A stretch of 64,000 nucleotides of DNA from Aquincolibacterium sp041674705 (GCA_041674705.1 JBAYVF010000002.1:83659-147658); one strand, 5' to 3'. Shown: positions 44,654-53,419, counted from the stretch's first letter. The notes: a model not told the origin generated them from the sequence alone. Program-made: numbers and translations.

Positions 44654-47335
44654 ATGCTCAACTTTATTCTCAAAAAGATCTTTGGAACGCAGAACACCCG
44701 CACCCTAAAACTTCTTTGGCCGGTCGTGGCCGAAGTGAATGCTCTTGAGCCCCAGATCCAGAAGCTTACGGATGCAGAGCTTCGCGCAAAGACCGATGAG
44801 TTCAAAAAGCGGCTCGCGGAAGGCGCCACGCTCGATGATATTCTCCCCGAAGCTTTTGCCGTGGTGCGTGAAGCCTCGATACGGACAACCAAGATGCGGC
44901 ACTTTGATGTGCAGATTCTGGGCGGTCTCGTGCTTCACAAGGGGAAGATCGCCGAAATGTCCACCGGCGAAGGGAAAACGCTTGTGGCGACACTTCCAGT
45001 CTATTTGAATGCTCTGGAAGGCAAGGGTGTGCATCTTGTGACCGTGAACGATTATCTGGCTCGCCGCGACCGGAACTGGATGGGACCCATTTATGAATTC
45101 CTGGGGCTTACGGTGGGTGTGATCCAGCATGACATCCCGCAGGAAGAGCGCCAGAGGGCCTACGCTTCGGACATCACGTTCGGGACGAATAATGAATTCG
45201 GATTTGATTATCTCCGCGACAATATGGTCACCCAGATCGAGATGCGCGTTCAGCGGCCGCTTCACTACGCGATCGTCGACGAAGTGGACTCGATCCTGAT
45301 CGATGAGGCCCGCACGCCGCTCATCATCTCCGGCCCCGCAGAAGATTCGACGGATAAATATTACAAGGCTCAGCGCGCGGCACTTGCGCTCAAGGCTCAT
45401 AAGATCGTGAAAGAAGAGGTCGATCCTGATTGGAAGGCCAAGCTCGAAGAGATCAAGAAGACAGTGGATTACATCGCCGACGAGAAGGCCAAGACGATCC
45501 GCATGACCGAGCAAGGCGAAGCCAAAGCTGCAAAGCTTATGGGCGTGGGGAACATGCACGACTCGGACACCGTCGCAGAGCGGCACCACATTATGACCGC
45601 GTTGCGAGCGAAGGAGTTTTTTGAGCGGGATGTGGATTATGTGGTCAAGGATGACGAGATCCTGATCGTCGATGAATTTACCGGACGTCTTATGCCGGGC
45701 CGCCGTTTTTCGGACGGGCTGCACCAGGCGCTCGAGGCCAAGGAAGGCGTGGAGATCCGCCGCGAGAACCAAACGCTTGCCACCGTCACGTTTCAGAATT
45801 ATTTCCGTATGTACAAAAAACTGGGCGGTATGACCGGAACCGCCGCGACCGAGGCGCTCGAGTTCGATAAGATCTACAAACTGGATGTCGTGGTGATCCC
45901 CCCGAACCGTCAATGCGTGCGAATCGATTCAGCGGATTGCATTTACCGGACCGAGAAGGAAAAATTCGACGCAGTAGTGCGCGAAGTTGCGGAAGAACAT
46001 AAAAAAGGAAGACCGGTCCTGGTCGGAACGATCTCGATCGAAAAATCCGAACGCCTGAGCCGCATGCTTCAGAAGATCAATCTTCCGCATGTGGTCCTCA
46101 ACGCCAAGTATCACGAGAAAGAAGCCGAGATCGTGGCGCAGGCCGGACAGCCGGCTGTCGTGACGATCGCGACGAATATGGCGGGCCGCGGAACGGATAT
46201 TGTGCTCGGGCCCGGTGTCGCGGACAAAGGCGGGCTGACGGTGATCGGTACCCAGCGCCATGAAGCCCGGCGCATTGACAACCAGCTTCGCGGTCGCTGC
46301 GGACGCCAAGGCGATCCGGGTTCCTCCAAGTTTTTTATCTCCATGGAAGATGAACTCATGCGGCTTTTTGGATCGGACAGGATCTCTTCCATGATGCAGC
46401 GCCTCGGGATGCAGGAAGGGGATGAGATCCAGCATCCGCTCGTGAGCCGGGCCATGGAAACGGCGCAGAAGCGCGTCGAAGCGCACAACTTTGAGATCCG
46501 AAAACACCTGCTTGAATACGATGACGTGATGAACCGTCAGCGCGAACTGATCTATGGCGAACGTGATCTGGTGCTGAAAGGAACTCCTGAGGAACTGAAA
46601 AAACATGTTCTTCTGATGGTTGAAAATGTAGTCGAAAGTTTGGTGCTGACCTACATCAATCCGGATATTCGCGAAGAAAACAAGGATCCCGAAGGATTGA
46701 TCACGGCTCTCGGTGAGAAGTTTGGCGCGGGTTTCCGCGAAGTCGTAGAAAAGAATATGGATGATATGGACGGATTGCTCGAAGCGCTTGAGGAAAAAGT
46801 GGGCGAGCAGCTGAATCGCCGGGAACAGGAATTCGGCCCGGAACGGATGCAATACCTCGTGCGGTACATTCTGCTTCAGGTGATCGACACGAAATGGAAG
46901 GAGCATCTCTACGGACTCGATAATCTTCGCGAGGGGATCGGACTCCGCGCTTACGGCCAGCGGGACCCGCTCGTGGAGTACAAGCGCGAAGCTTTTGACA
47001 TGTTCGATCAAATGACCGACAGCATTAAAGAAGAAGCCGTCGAACTTCTTTTCCGTGTCCAGCAGGTCCATGAGACCAAGCTTGCGAATCCGATTGAAGA
47101 ATCCAAGGCCCAGTACCTTCACCCCGAAGCAAGTTTTTCGGAAAGTAAGGGGCCGTCTCCGTCGAAATTGCCGCGAGGCATGAATACTCCGTCCCCGTTC
47201 TCTCCGCGCAGTGAAGCGCCGGATGACCTGGCCCCGGAACCGATCAAGCGCTCCCACGAGAAAGTCGGCCGGAATGACGCGTGTCCCTGCGGCAGCGGTA
47301 AAAAATATAAAAAGTGCTGTGGAATTAATGAATAG
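44654..47335 (+). CDS. secA: Preprotein translocase ATPase SecA
   Basis: 893-residue motor of Sec protein export. Walker A STGEGKT (about 103), Walker B/DEAD region VDEVDSILIDEAR, helicase core TNMAGRGTDIVLGPGV, and the C-terminal zinc-binding tail CPCGSGKKYKKCC that contacts SecB/ribosome. The flexible linker before the tail contains RSEAP (47207-47221), similar to the giant-protein motif. Its stop overlaps the lnt start region. Confidence 0.98.
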   Translation: MLNFILKKIFGTQNTRTLKLLWPVVAEVNALEPQIQKLTDAELRAKTDEFKKRLAEGATLDDILPEAFAVVREASIRTTKMRHFDVQILGGLVLHKGKIAEMSTGEGKTLVATLPVYLNALEGKGVHLVTVNDYLARRDRNWMGPIYEFLGLTVGVIQHDIPQEERQRAYASDITFGTNNEFGFDYLRDNMVTQIEMRVQRPLHYAIVDEVDSILIDEARTPLIISGPAEDSTDKYYKAQRAALALKAHKIVKEEVDPDWKAKLEEIKKTVDYIADEKAKTIRMTEQGEAKAAKLMGVGNMHDSDTVAERHHIMTALRAKEFFERDVDYVVKDDEILIVDEFTGRLMPGRRFSDGLHQALEAKEGVEIRRENQTLATVTFQNYFRMYKKLGGMTGTAATEALEFDKIYKLDVVVIPPNRQCVRIDSADCIYRTEKEKFDAVVREVAEEHKKGRPVLVGTISIEKSERLSRMLQKINLPHVVLNAKYHEKEAEIVAQAGQPAVVTIATNMAGRGTDIVLGPGVADKGGLTVIGTQRHEARRIDNQLRGRCGRQGDPGSSKFFISMEDELMRLFGSDRISSMMQRLGMQEGDEIQHPLVSRAMETAQKRVEAHNFEIRKHLLEYDDVMNRQRELIYGERDLVLKGTPEELKKHVLLMVENVVESLVLTYINPDIREENKDPEGLITALGEKFGAGFREVVEKNMDDMDGLLEALEEKVGEQLNRREQEFGPERMQYLVRYILLQVIDTKWKEHLYGLDNLREGIGLRAYGQRDPLVEYKREAFDMFDQMTDSIKEEAVELLFRVQQVHETKLANPIEESKAQYLHPEASFSESKGPSPSKLPRGMNTPSPFSPRSEAPDDLAPEPIKRSHEKVGRNDACPCGSGKKYKKCCGINE

Positions 47336-48896
47336 TAAGGCGCACGGTGTACGGCGTACGGAGACAACGAACACGCCGTACTCCGTACTCCGCACACCTT
47401 ATCTCTATCAGATAGTTTCCGGAGCCCTGCTCGCGCTCTGCTTTCCCTCCGCCGGTTGGGGATTCCTGGCCTGGATCGCGCTTATACCGCTTCTCGCTTC
47501 CCTCGATCATGCTCAGGATCAGTCGCAGGCCCTGGGGTTTGGCCTGATCACCGGGATCGTATTTTTTGTTTTTTCCATTCACTGGCTGACGCACGTGTCG
47601 ACCGTGGGTTGGCTTCTCGTGGTCCTGATGGAATCGGTTTACATCATGGTGTTCGCGTGGCTCGCGTATCTAGGGATGAGGTCCCAGAAACCCGTTTTTT
47701 TTAAGATTGTGTGGATCGCGCTTGCATGGACGGTCGCCGAGATCCTTCGTTCCGAAATGCCGGTCTTTGGCTTCGGGTGGAATATCCTGGCCTATTCTCA
47801 GTCTTCCTATGTCCCTTTCATCCAGTTCGCCAAGATTTTTGGCGCCTACGGGTTAGGGTTTTTGATCGCGTTGGTGAACGCGTTCCTTCTTTATGCCTGG
47901 TTCAGACGTAAGGATCTCCGGACGTCTTTGAGTTTGTTCTCGGGTGGGGTTTTGATCCTGGCCGGGCTTTGGGGGTACGGAAGCGCGGTGCTTGCCAAGC
48001 CGGCGACTCCCTCGGAATATTTACGCGTCTCGGTCGTGCAAGGGAATATCCCGCAATCCGTAAAATGGGAGATCATGGCCAAGGAAAAGATCTTGGAAAT
48101 CTATGAAAAATTGACCCAGCTTGCGGCGCTCGAACAACCGGATCTGATCCTCTGGCCCGAGGCGTCCTTCCCGGGTTATTTTAATCGTGATCTCCAAGCC
48201 GGAAGGATCTCGCGTCTTGCGCAAGAGATCCAAACGCCGCTTTTGGTCGGAGGGCTCCATTGGGCGAGCGATCGAGAACTTTACAACAGCGCTTATTTCC
48301 TTAAAAAAGACGGCGCTTCCGGACAGCGTTACGACAAGCTCCGGCTTGTGCCGTTCGGAGAGTACATTCCGCTAAAAATGATCTTTGGATGGCTGACTCC
48401 TGTCGCGGACGCGTTCGGGATCAGCGATTTCAGCGCGGGGACGGCTCCCGTGGTTTTTCGCTGGGCGCGCGAAGCCTGGCCTTTTGGGGTCTTGATCTGT
48501 TTTGAGGATGTTTTTCCAAGCCTCGCCCGGGACCTGGCAGATGGCGATGCGAAATTCCTTGTAGTGATCACCAATGATGCCTGGTTCGGAAAGACCTCGG
48601 CCCCGTACCAGCATCTCCAGGCCTCGATCTTTCGCGCCGTCGAGAACGGTGTCGCGGTCGTGCGGGCGGCCAATACCGGAGTTTCAGGTTTTATCTCCCC
48701 TCAGGGCCGCGTGCGGGCGATCCTGAAAGACGAACGAGGCGAAGAAACTTTTTCGATGGGGCAGAAGACGCTCGACCTGCCGCTTGTCACGGAACGAACC
48801 TTTTTCCGCCAAGGTGGTTTTCTTTTTCCGCTTTTTGCCGCGGCCCTTTTTCTTGTTTTCTGCTTATTCCTTTTCAAAAGAAAGAAAAGCTCATGA
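47328..48896 (+). CDS. lnt: Apolipoprotein N-acyltransferase
   Basis: About 522 residues. Adds the third acyl chain to lipoproteins in the inner membrane. Several N-terminal membrane helices are followed by a nitrilase-fold domain with the expected triad: Glu in LWPEASF, Lys in YDKLRLVPFGEY and Cys in LICFEDVF. ATG 47328 overlaps the secA stop. The first 25 residues are translated from the GTACGG hairpin P5, so the true start may be further in. The frame extension to 47211 lies inside secA and is rejected. It sits in an operon with the small lipoprotein that follows (ATGA overlap). Confidence 0.95.
   Translation: MNSKAHGVRRTETTNTPYSVLRTPYLYQIVSGALLALCFPSAGWGFLAWIALIPLLASLDHAQDQSQALGFGLITGIVFFVFSIHWLTHVSTVGWLLVVLMESVYIMVFAWLAYLGMRSQKPVFFKIVWIALAWTVAEILRSEMPVFGFGWNILAYSQSSYVPFIQFAKIFGAYGLGFLIALVNAFLLYAWFRRKDLRTSLSLFSGGVLILAGLWGYGSAVLAKPATPSEYLRVSVVQGNIPQSVKWEIMAKEKILEIYEKLTQLAALEQPDLILWPEASFPGYFNRDLQAGRISRLAQEIQTPLLVGGLHWASDRELYNSAYFLKKDGASGQRYDKLRLVPFGEYIPLKMIFGWLTPVADAFGISDFSAGTAPVVFRWAREAWPFGVLICFEDVFPSLARDLADGDAKFLVVITNDAWFGKTSAPYQHLQASIFRAVENGVAVVRAANTGVSGFISPQGRVRAILKDERGEETFSMGQKTLDLPLVTERTFFRQGGFLFPLFAAALFLVFCLFLFKRKKSS
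47336..47401. repeat. Heptamer-array hairpin GTACGG, copy P5 (translated)
   Basis: Left arm 47336-47362, right arm from about 47374 to 47401. It lies inside the probable lnt frame and yields a VRRTE...TPYSVLRTPY-like N-terminus. The palindrome spans the secA-lnt junction. Confidence 0.75.
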
Positions 48897-49126
48897 ATTT
48901 CCAAAGTGTGGTAAGACGTACGGCGTACGGAGTACGGCGTATTTTCTTGCGCAGCACGCTGGTCGCCGTACTCCTTACGGTCCTTTTAGGCGGTTGCGTT
49001 CGCGTCGCCGGCACTGCCGGATATGCCAAAATCAATGCCGACGGAGAAACGACGGTGAAGCGGGCCGGTTTCGATACGGCGGACCTCGTCTCGAAAAATA
49101 AAACCCCGGGAAGTATTACGATTTAA
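48893..49126 (+). CDS. Small lipoprotein whose signal peptide comes from a palindrome
   Basis: 77 residues. Lipobox LLGGC is at about residues 32-36; the mature part is about 42 residues of unknown function. ATG 48893 overlaps the lnt stop. Residues 7-30, including the basic n-region and part of the hydrophobic core, are encoded by GTACGG hairpin P6 (about 48907-48980). The neighbour lnt would acylate it. Confidence 0.65.
   Translation: MNFQSVVRRTAYGVRRIFLRSTLVAVLLTVLLGGCVRVAGTAGYAKINADGETTVKRAGFDTADLVSKNKTPGSITI
48907..48980. repeat. Heptamer-array hairpin GTACGG, copy P6 (inside a CDS)
   Basis: Tandem GTACGGC/GTACGGA units at about 48915-48940 face CGCCGTACTCCTTACGG (48963-48979). It is fully inside the small lipoprotein gene. 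Confidence 0.7.
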
Positions 49127-49157
49127 AAGGAATGGCAAGATCAAGAAGGAGAGCGGG

Positions 49158-50384
49158 ATGAAAAAAAATACGGCGGTAGCGTTCGTGGCTCTTATGCTCG
49201 GGCTCGGTCTTTTTTGTCAGGCCGGAGTGTTTGCGGCCGAGGACGCGACGCTCGAGCGGCTGAATCAATTTTCCGAACGGATGCACAAAGCCCGGCTGGA
49301 AGCCGTGGGGTATCCAGTCAACCAGAATACCGACCTCAAAGAATTCTACGACTGGTACCTGGGCGCCAAACTCTATGAAGTTTCCATGAACAATGTCGGC
49401 GATCCGCGGAAACCCGAGATTATCAGCATGAACACCGACGAGTTTGAGAATGAAGTGGTCGATTTCTTCGCTCCGCTCTATGGCTTTTCCGCAGACGATA
49501 CTTGGGGGATCGTGACCATGAGCGGCACGGACGGAAACAATCACGGGATGTATTTCGGGACCCGTCAGCTTGTGAGCCAGACCGGGATGCGGCCCATCTG
49601 TTATGTCTCGGAGGAAGCGCATTATTCCATCAAGCGGCTCGCGGATCTTCAGAACCTGGAGCTTCGGCTGATCAAAGCCGACGAAACCGGGAAGATGATC
49701 CCAAGCGAATTCGAAAAGGCGCTCGATCCGACCAGGCCTGCTTTGGTGGTGATCGCGGTGGGGACCACGTTCAAGGGTGCGATCGACGATCAGGCGGCGA
49801 TCGATCAAGTGCTTCGCAAAAAGAAACCTGTCGCGGTCTACCGGCACGTGGACGCCGCGCTCTTCGGTGGCTATTTACCGTTCACGGATCATAAAGATCT
49901 GGTGAACCGCAACGTGGTTCCGTTCGATTCCATCGCGGTCAGCGGCCACAAATTCTTCGGATTTGACGAACCGATGGGGATCTTTATCACCACGCAAAAG
50001 ACCCGAAATCAGACGAACCCTTCCCATGTGTCTTATCTCAATCAGGCCGTGCCGACGATCACGTGTTCCCGGAACGCGCTTTCGGCTCTTAAATTCTGGT
50101 GGAAAGTAAAACGAACGGGTGAAGAAGGGTTCAAGGTGCAGGCCAAAGCGATCCTGGCCAATGCCCGGTATCTGGAAGAGCAGTTGAAAAAAATCGGCTG
50201 GCCGGTCTGGCGCGGCGAAACTTCCAACACGGTGTATTTCAAGAGGCCGGCGGAAGATATCATGAAAAAATACAACCTTGCGCCGGACTTTGACGAGCGT
50301 CTGGGTGGGGCCCTGGCGCATGCCGTGGTCATGCAGAATGTCACCCCTGACATCATTGACCAGATCGTTCGGGATATTCGATAA
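49158..50384 (+). CDS. PLP-dependent decarboxylase-like protein with signal peptide
   Basis: 408 residues. Group II amino-acid decarboxylase fold, closest in pattern to PLP histidine decarboxylases: TMSGTDGNNHGMYFGTRQ, HVDAALFGG, and SGHKFFG with the Schiff-base Lys at residue 265. Residues 1-26 form a clear Sec signal peptide (basic start, hydrophobic core, AGVFAAED cleavage region). An exported PLP enzyme is unusual because the cofactor is normally loaded in the cytoplasm. It is either a periplasmic enzyme or a non-catalytic binding protein. Followed by two small secreted proteins. Confidence 0.85.
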   Translation: MKKNTAVAFVALMLGLGLFCQAGVFAAEDATLERLNQFSERMHKARLEAVGYPVNQNTDLKEFYDWYLGAKLYEVSMNNVGDPRKPEIISMNTDEFENEVVDFFAPLYGFSADDTWGIVTMSGTDGNNHGMYFGTRQLVSQTGMRPICYVSEEAHYSIKRLADLQNLELRLIKADETGKMIPSEFEKALDPTRPALVVIAVGTTFKGAIDDQAAIDQVLRKKKPVAVYRHVDAALFGGYLPFTDHKDLVNRNVVPFDSIAVSGHKFFGFDEPMGIFITTQKTRNQTNPSHVSYLNQAVPTITCSRNALSALKFWWKVKRTGEEGFKVQAKAILANARYLEEQLKKIGWPVWRGETSNTVYFKRPAEDIMKKYNLAPDFDERLGGALAHAVVMQNVTPDIIDQIVRDIR

Positions 50385-50415
50385 GGCGAACAGGTATAGA
50401 TAGGGAGATAGCGGT

Positions 50416-50640
50416 ATGAAAAAGATCCTTGTGGTTTTAGTGGCGGGAATGATGGCCGGCGTTTTCTTTTATGAAGTGCCCTCGGCGCACGCGATTTTCG
50501 GGATCCGTGCTGCGAGAACGGCGCTTGCGGCCCGGAAAGCAAAACAGACGCTTGCCGAAGACCCAAACGACGAGGCAACGGAAAGAGCCAACGAAAATCT
50601 TCGGCGTCTTGAGCGCGAGTCCCAAACGCGGAATTCGTGA
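50416..50640 (+). CDS. Small secreted protein
   Basis: 74 residues with a signal peptide ending SAHA (about residue 26), and a mature part of 48 residues that is charged and helical (Ala/Arg/Glu/Lys-rich). No family recognised. ATG 50416 follows GGGAGAT. Confidence 0.55.
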   Translation: MKKILVVLVAGMMAGVFFYEVPSAHAIFGIRAARTALAARKAKQTLAEDPNDEATERANENLRRLERESQTRNS

Positions 50641-50769
50641 TCCGCGATTTTCCTTTTGACGAGCCGTTGCTTTGTTGAGGGGAAAACGGCCGATAGGGTC
50701 AGAACAAGGCTTTGGAAAGTTTTACCAGCGTTTTTTTAAAACCGCATTTTTCACATGGAAGGAGAAAAA

Positions 50770-51219
50770 ATGAAGCTTCCGGGTTTTTATATCAGATGTC
50801 TTGCGGTCTTCGCGTTAGTCCTTTTCATCTCCGGTTGTGCGAGCGTCGATTATGTCGGCGACACCTACGCGCCTACGGATCATGCGGATATGTATTTCGA
50901 TGCAAAAGATATTCCGCGTCCCTATAAAGTGATGGGGCAAATGACGCTCGACGAGCAGGAGTATGCAAGTTCCCAGGCGATGCAGGCGGACATGAAGAAG
51001 GAAGCCATGGCCCGCGGGGCCGATGCGGTGCTGTTTACCGGGATGCAAAAGATCCAGACCGGAGTTGTGACCCACTGGCAGGAGCCGGTCAAGAACAAGG
51101 GGAAGAACAAATATGATTTTGGAACGTCGACTTCCCAGATCCAGCATGAGAAGGAAATGACCGGTTCTTTGCTGAAGTATACGGATATCGCGCCCTCCCA
51201 GGGCACGGGCCCTTCCTAA
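50770..51219 (+). CDS. Lipoprotein of unknown function
   Basis: 149 residues. Signal peptide with lipobox ISGC (Cys about 22). The mature domain (about 25-120) has YKVMGQMTLDEQEY and KKEAMARGADAVLFTGM, an alternating alpha/beta pattern seen in small periplasmic domains of the YbjQ/DUF-type. GGAGA precedes ATG 50770. It converges with the FabL-like gene. Confidence 0.65.
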   Translation: MKLPGFYIRCLAVFALVLFISGCASVDYVGDTYAPTDHADMYFDAKDIPRPYKVMGQMTLDEQEYASSQAMQADMKKEAMARGADAVLFTGMQKIQTGVVTHWQEPVKNKGKNKYDFGTSTSQIQHEKEMTGSLLKYTDIAPSQGTGPS

Positions 51220-51236
51220 GAAAGAGACAGACTGAA

Positions 51237-51995
51237 TTAAATCAGGGAAAGGCCGCCGTCGGCGATGACGGTTTGGCCGACGATCCAGGAGGATTCGGGG
51301 GAGCAGAGGAATGCGACGACGCGGGCGAGGTCTTCCGGTTTTCCAATTCTTCCGCCCGGAGTTCTTTTTAACACTTCCTGCTTAAACTCTTCAAAAAACG
51401 GGAACATCTTAAGGGCGTCTGTGTCCACCAATCCGCCCGAGACACAATTCACGCGTATGCCTTTTGGCATTAATTCGACGGCCAAGTAGCGCATCGTGGC
51501 TTCGATCGCGGCCTTCGAGATGCCGATGGCGCCATAATTGGGGATAAAGTGGTGCGCGCCAAGGCTTGAGAGCGCGATGATAATGCCTTGTTTTTTGGCT
51601 TCCATGATCGGAAGGGCCTTTTGCGAAAGCGCGAGAAACGCTTTGGCATTGATATTCATCGAAAGGTCCCAGTGATTCATCTTGAGCCGATGGACGGCCT
51701 TAAAAGCGCCCAGTGCGGCATTGTGGACAAGAATATCAAGTGTCCCAAAGGTCTTCAGGACGTCGTCAAAGAGAGCTTTGTGCGCGTCGAGGTCGCCGAC
51801 ATTTGCCTGAAACGCAGCGGCTTTGACACCCTTAGCCAGGAGTTCGTCGACGGTTTTCTTGGCGGCATCTTCATTCTGAAGGTAGTTGACCGCGATGTTC
51901 ACGCCGTCATCGGCCAAGCGGAGGGCGATGGCCTTTCCAATACCGCGGGAAGCTCCGGTGATAAGAGCGACTTTGCCCTTCATAGAATTTGTCAT
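51237..51995 (-). CDS. FabL-like enoyl-ACP reductase / SDR
   Basis: 252 residues, SDR with TGASRGIG, HNAA instead of NNAG, and the wide-spaced catalytic site SSLGAHHFIPNYGAIGISKA. That spacing is characteristic of FabL (enoyl-ACP reductase III) rather than FabG. ATG 51995 is preferred; the longer frame to 52097 only translates the dispersed element. It likely supplies the enoyl- or keto-reduction step for the adjacent acyl-chain cluster; which one is uncertain. Copy B of the dispersed element starts two bases upstream of the start codon. Confidence 0.82.
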   Translation of the reverse strand: MTNSMKGKVALITGASRGIGKAIALRLADDGVNIAVNYLQNEDAAKKTVDELLAKGVKAAAFQANVGDLDAHKALFDDVLKTFGTLDILVHNAALGAFKAVHRLKMNHWDLSMNINAKAFLALSQKALPIMEAKKQGIIIALSSLGAHHFIPNYGAIGISKAAIEATMRYLAVELMPKGIRVNCVSGGLVDTDALKMFPFFEEFKQEVLKRTPGGRIGKPEDLARVVAFLCSPESSWIVGQTVIADGGLSLI

Positions 51996-51996
51996 A

Positions 51997-52080
51997 GTCC
52001 CAATACCTTTCAATTTTAACGAAGTTGAAATTGGGGCAATCCTGGCAGCCATTGATGATATAAAAACAAATGCCAGGTTG
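51997..52080 (+). repeat. Dispersed double-hairpin element, copy B (84 nt)
   Basis: GTCCCAAT at 51997, first hairpin CAATTTTAAC/GTTGAAATTG with loop GAA (one mismatch), ATTGGGGC, second hairpin AATCCTGGCA/TGCCAGGTTG (52038-52047/52071-52080; 8 of 10 paired) around a 23-nt loop beginning GCCATT. It forms the 5' UTR of the FabL-like gene in antisense. Confidence 0.85.
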
Positions 52081-52136
52081 GGCGATAAGATAGCCACATT
52101 CTTTTATAAAATCAATCTATTTTGAAGCATATGGCA

Positions 52137-52176
52137 CGAGGCATACGCCGCACACCGTACCCCTTACTCCGTACGA
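52137..52176. repeat. GTACGG-type half array, copy P7
   Basis: A single degenerate right arm (ATACGCCGCACACCGTACC and so on) without a partner, upstream of the methyltransferase gene. Confidence 0.45.
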
Positions 52177-52204
52177 AGTTAAAAAAGATTCTTGGGACAC
52201 AAAG

Positions 52205-52873
52205 ATGGGCTATGCTATAATTTCCCGCTCAAAAATCATAACGAACGAGATCGTGAATACCATTAAGAATAATCTGCAGGCCTTTCAGCGTCGGGTACTG
52301 GACGGGATCGTCCGACATTTTGCTCACGGCGCTCTTGAAGCCCGGGCGGAAAAGATCGTTCAGCTTTTTGAAAAACAGATCCCTCGGGGAAGCCGGATCC
52401 TGGATCTGGGCGGTGGTTGGGGTTTTTATGCCGAGCCTCTTAAAAAGAGGGGGCACGAGTCTTTGGTGCTGGATGTGGTGAATCCCGGCTACCAGAAAGC
52501 ACCGGTGATGTTGTATGATGGTGTCAGGATCCCTTTTCCGGATCAAAGCTTTGATGTAACGATTCTCATGACCATGCTTCATCACGTGCCGGACCCGCAG
52601 GCGCTTTTTAAAGAAGTGCAAAGGGTGACACGGTACAAGGTTGTGGTGGTCGAGGATCTTTATCATCACGCGGCCGGCCGGTTCTGGACGCTTTGCCGCG
52701 ACCGGTTTTTAAATGTGGAATTTTTAGAACACCCGCATCAGTTCCGTAAGGATGGTGAATGGCGGGAATTTTTCAAAGAAGCCGGATTCGAAGTCCGTTC
52801 TTTTAAAAGTTTCTATACGTGGCTTATGGGATTACGCGTTTTGAACGGGATTTACGTACTTCAGCGAGGCTGA
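52205..52873 (+). CDS. SAM-dependent methyltransferase
   Basis: 222 residues, class I fold: motif I ILDLGGGWGFYAEPL (about 65-79), acidic SAM-ribose residue in LVLDVVN, motif IV region TILMTMLHHVPDP. Methyltransf_11 type, substrate unknown. It precedes the acyl-chain cluster and may modify its product. Its final codons and stop lie inside an 11-bp perfect palindrome. Confidence 0.85.
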   Translation: MGYAIISRSKIITNEIVNTIKNNLQAFQRRVLDGIVRHFAHGALEARAEKIVQLFEKQIPRGSRILDLGGGWGFYAEPLKKRGHESLVLDVVNPGYQKAPVMLYDGVRIPFPDQSFDVTILMTMLHHVPDPQALFKEVQRVTRYKVVVVEDLYHHAAGRFWTLCRDRFLNVEFLEHPHQFRKDGEWREFFKEAGFEVRSFKSFYTWLMGLRVLNGIYVLQRG

Positions 52874-52977
52874 AGTACGCCCCAGCGTTTTGTTCCGCCA
52901 AAGGCGGAACAGCAGGGGTGGCGATGGTGTGAATGTCCCCGCAGTTTCCTTGCGGAAACTAGACGCGGGGATGACAT
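52855..52977. repeat. Three consecutive palindromes after the methyltransferase gene
   Basis: CGTACTTCAGC/GCTGAAGTACG (52855-52865/52869-52879, 3-nt loop, containing the stop codon), TGTTCCGCC/GGCGGAACA (52891-52899/52903-52911, 3-nt loop), and CCCCGC-AGTTTCC/GGAAACT-GCGGGG (52937-52949/52954-52970, with a bulge). Possible terminators; the last ends just before the FabZ gene. Confidence 0.7.
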
Positions 52978-52989
52978 AAAGGGCATGTC

Positions 52990-53397
52990 ATGACCCGGCT
53001 TGCGATCGAAAAAGTGCTGTGGATGAAAGAGGGCGAAGGGATCACGGCCTGTGGACGTATCCCGGAGGATTCTGAATTCTTCAAGGATCATTTCCCGGGA
53101 TTTCCGGTGTTGCCCGGGGTGCTGGCGCTTGAGATGCTCAAGCAGACGGCGGAGCGGTACCTGGCATCGCTTCCGAGTGGGGAGGGGCAGCATTATTTTT
53201 TGAGGCAGATTCGCGCGACCCGGTTCACGAAATATCTCAGGCCTGGCGACGAATGGGAAAGCCGTTTAATGCTCACTCAAAGCGAAGGTGAGGAAACGAC
53301 CTGGGACGCGAAGTTGTTTTATCACGGTGAAGTTGCCGTATCCGCCAAGTTGACCTTGGCCAAAGTTAAGAACCCGCAATCATCAGCAGTGTCTTAG
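52990..53397 (+). CDS. FabZ-like 3-hydroxyacyl-ACP dehydratase
   Basis: 135-residue hotdog-fold protein with the FabZ catalytic segment DHFPGFPVLPGVLALEML (His about 34). Dehydrates 3-hydroxyacyl-ACP. It opens a tightly packed plus-strand run (FabZ, ACP, AcpS, hotdog, KS-like, KS, reductase). Confidence 0.88.
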   Translation: MTRLAIEKVLWMKEGEGITACGRIPEDSEFFKDHFPGFPVLPGVLALEMLKQTAERYLASLPSGEGQHYFLRQIRATRFTKYLRPGDEWESRLMLTQSEGEETTWDAKLFYHGEVAVSAKLTLAKVKNPQSSAVS

Positions 53398-53419
53398 ACA
53401 ACTTAGGAAGGACGGTAGC

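Noticed and set aside
47211..47327. Longer lnt frame starting inside secA
   Set aside because: It would overlap the secA zinc tail by over 100 bp in another frame and adds no lnt-like sequence.
44705..47395. Two long minus-strand frames (402 and 488 codons) opposite secA
   Set aside because: They are shadows of the highly biased secA codons: no protein-like motifs, and secA is unmistakable.
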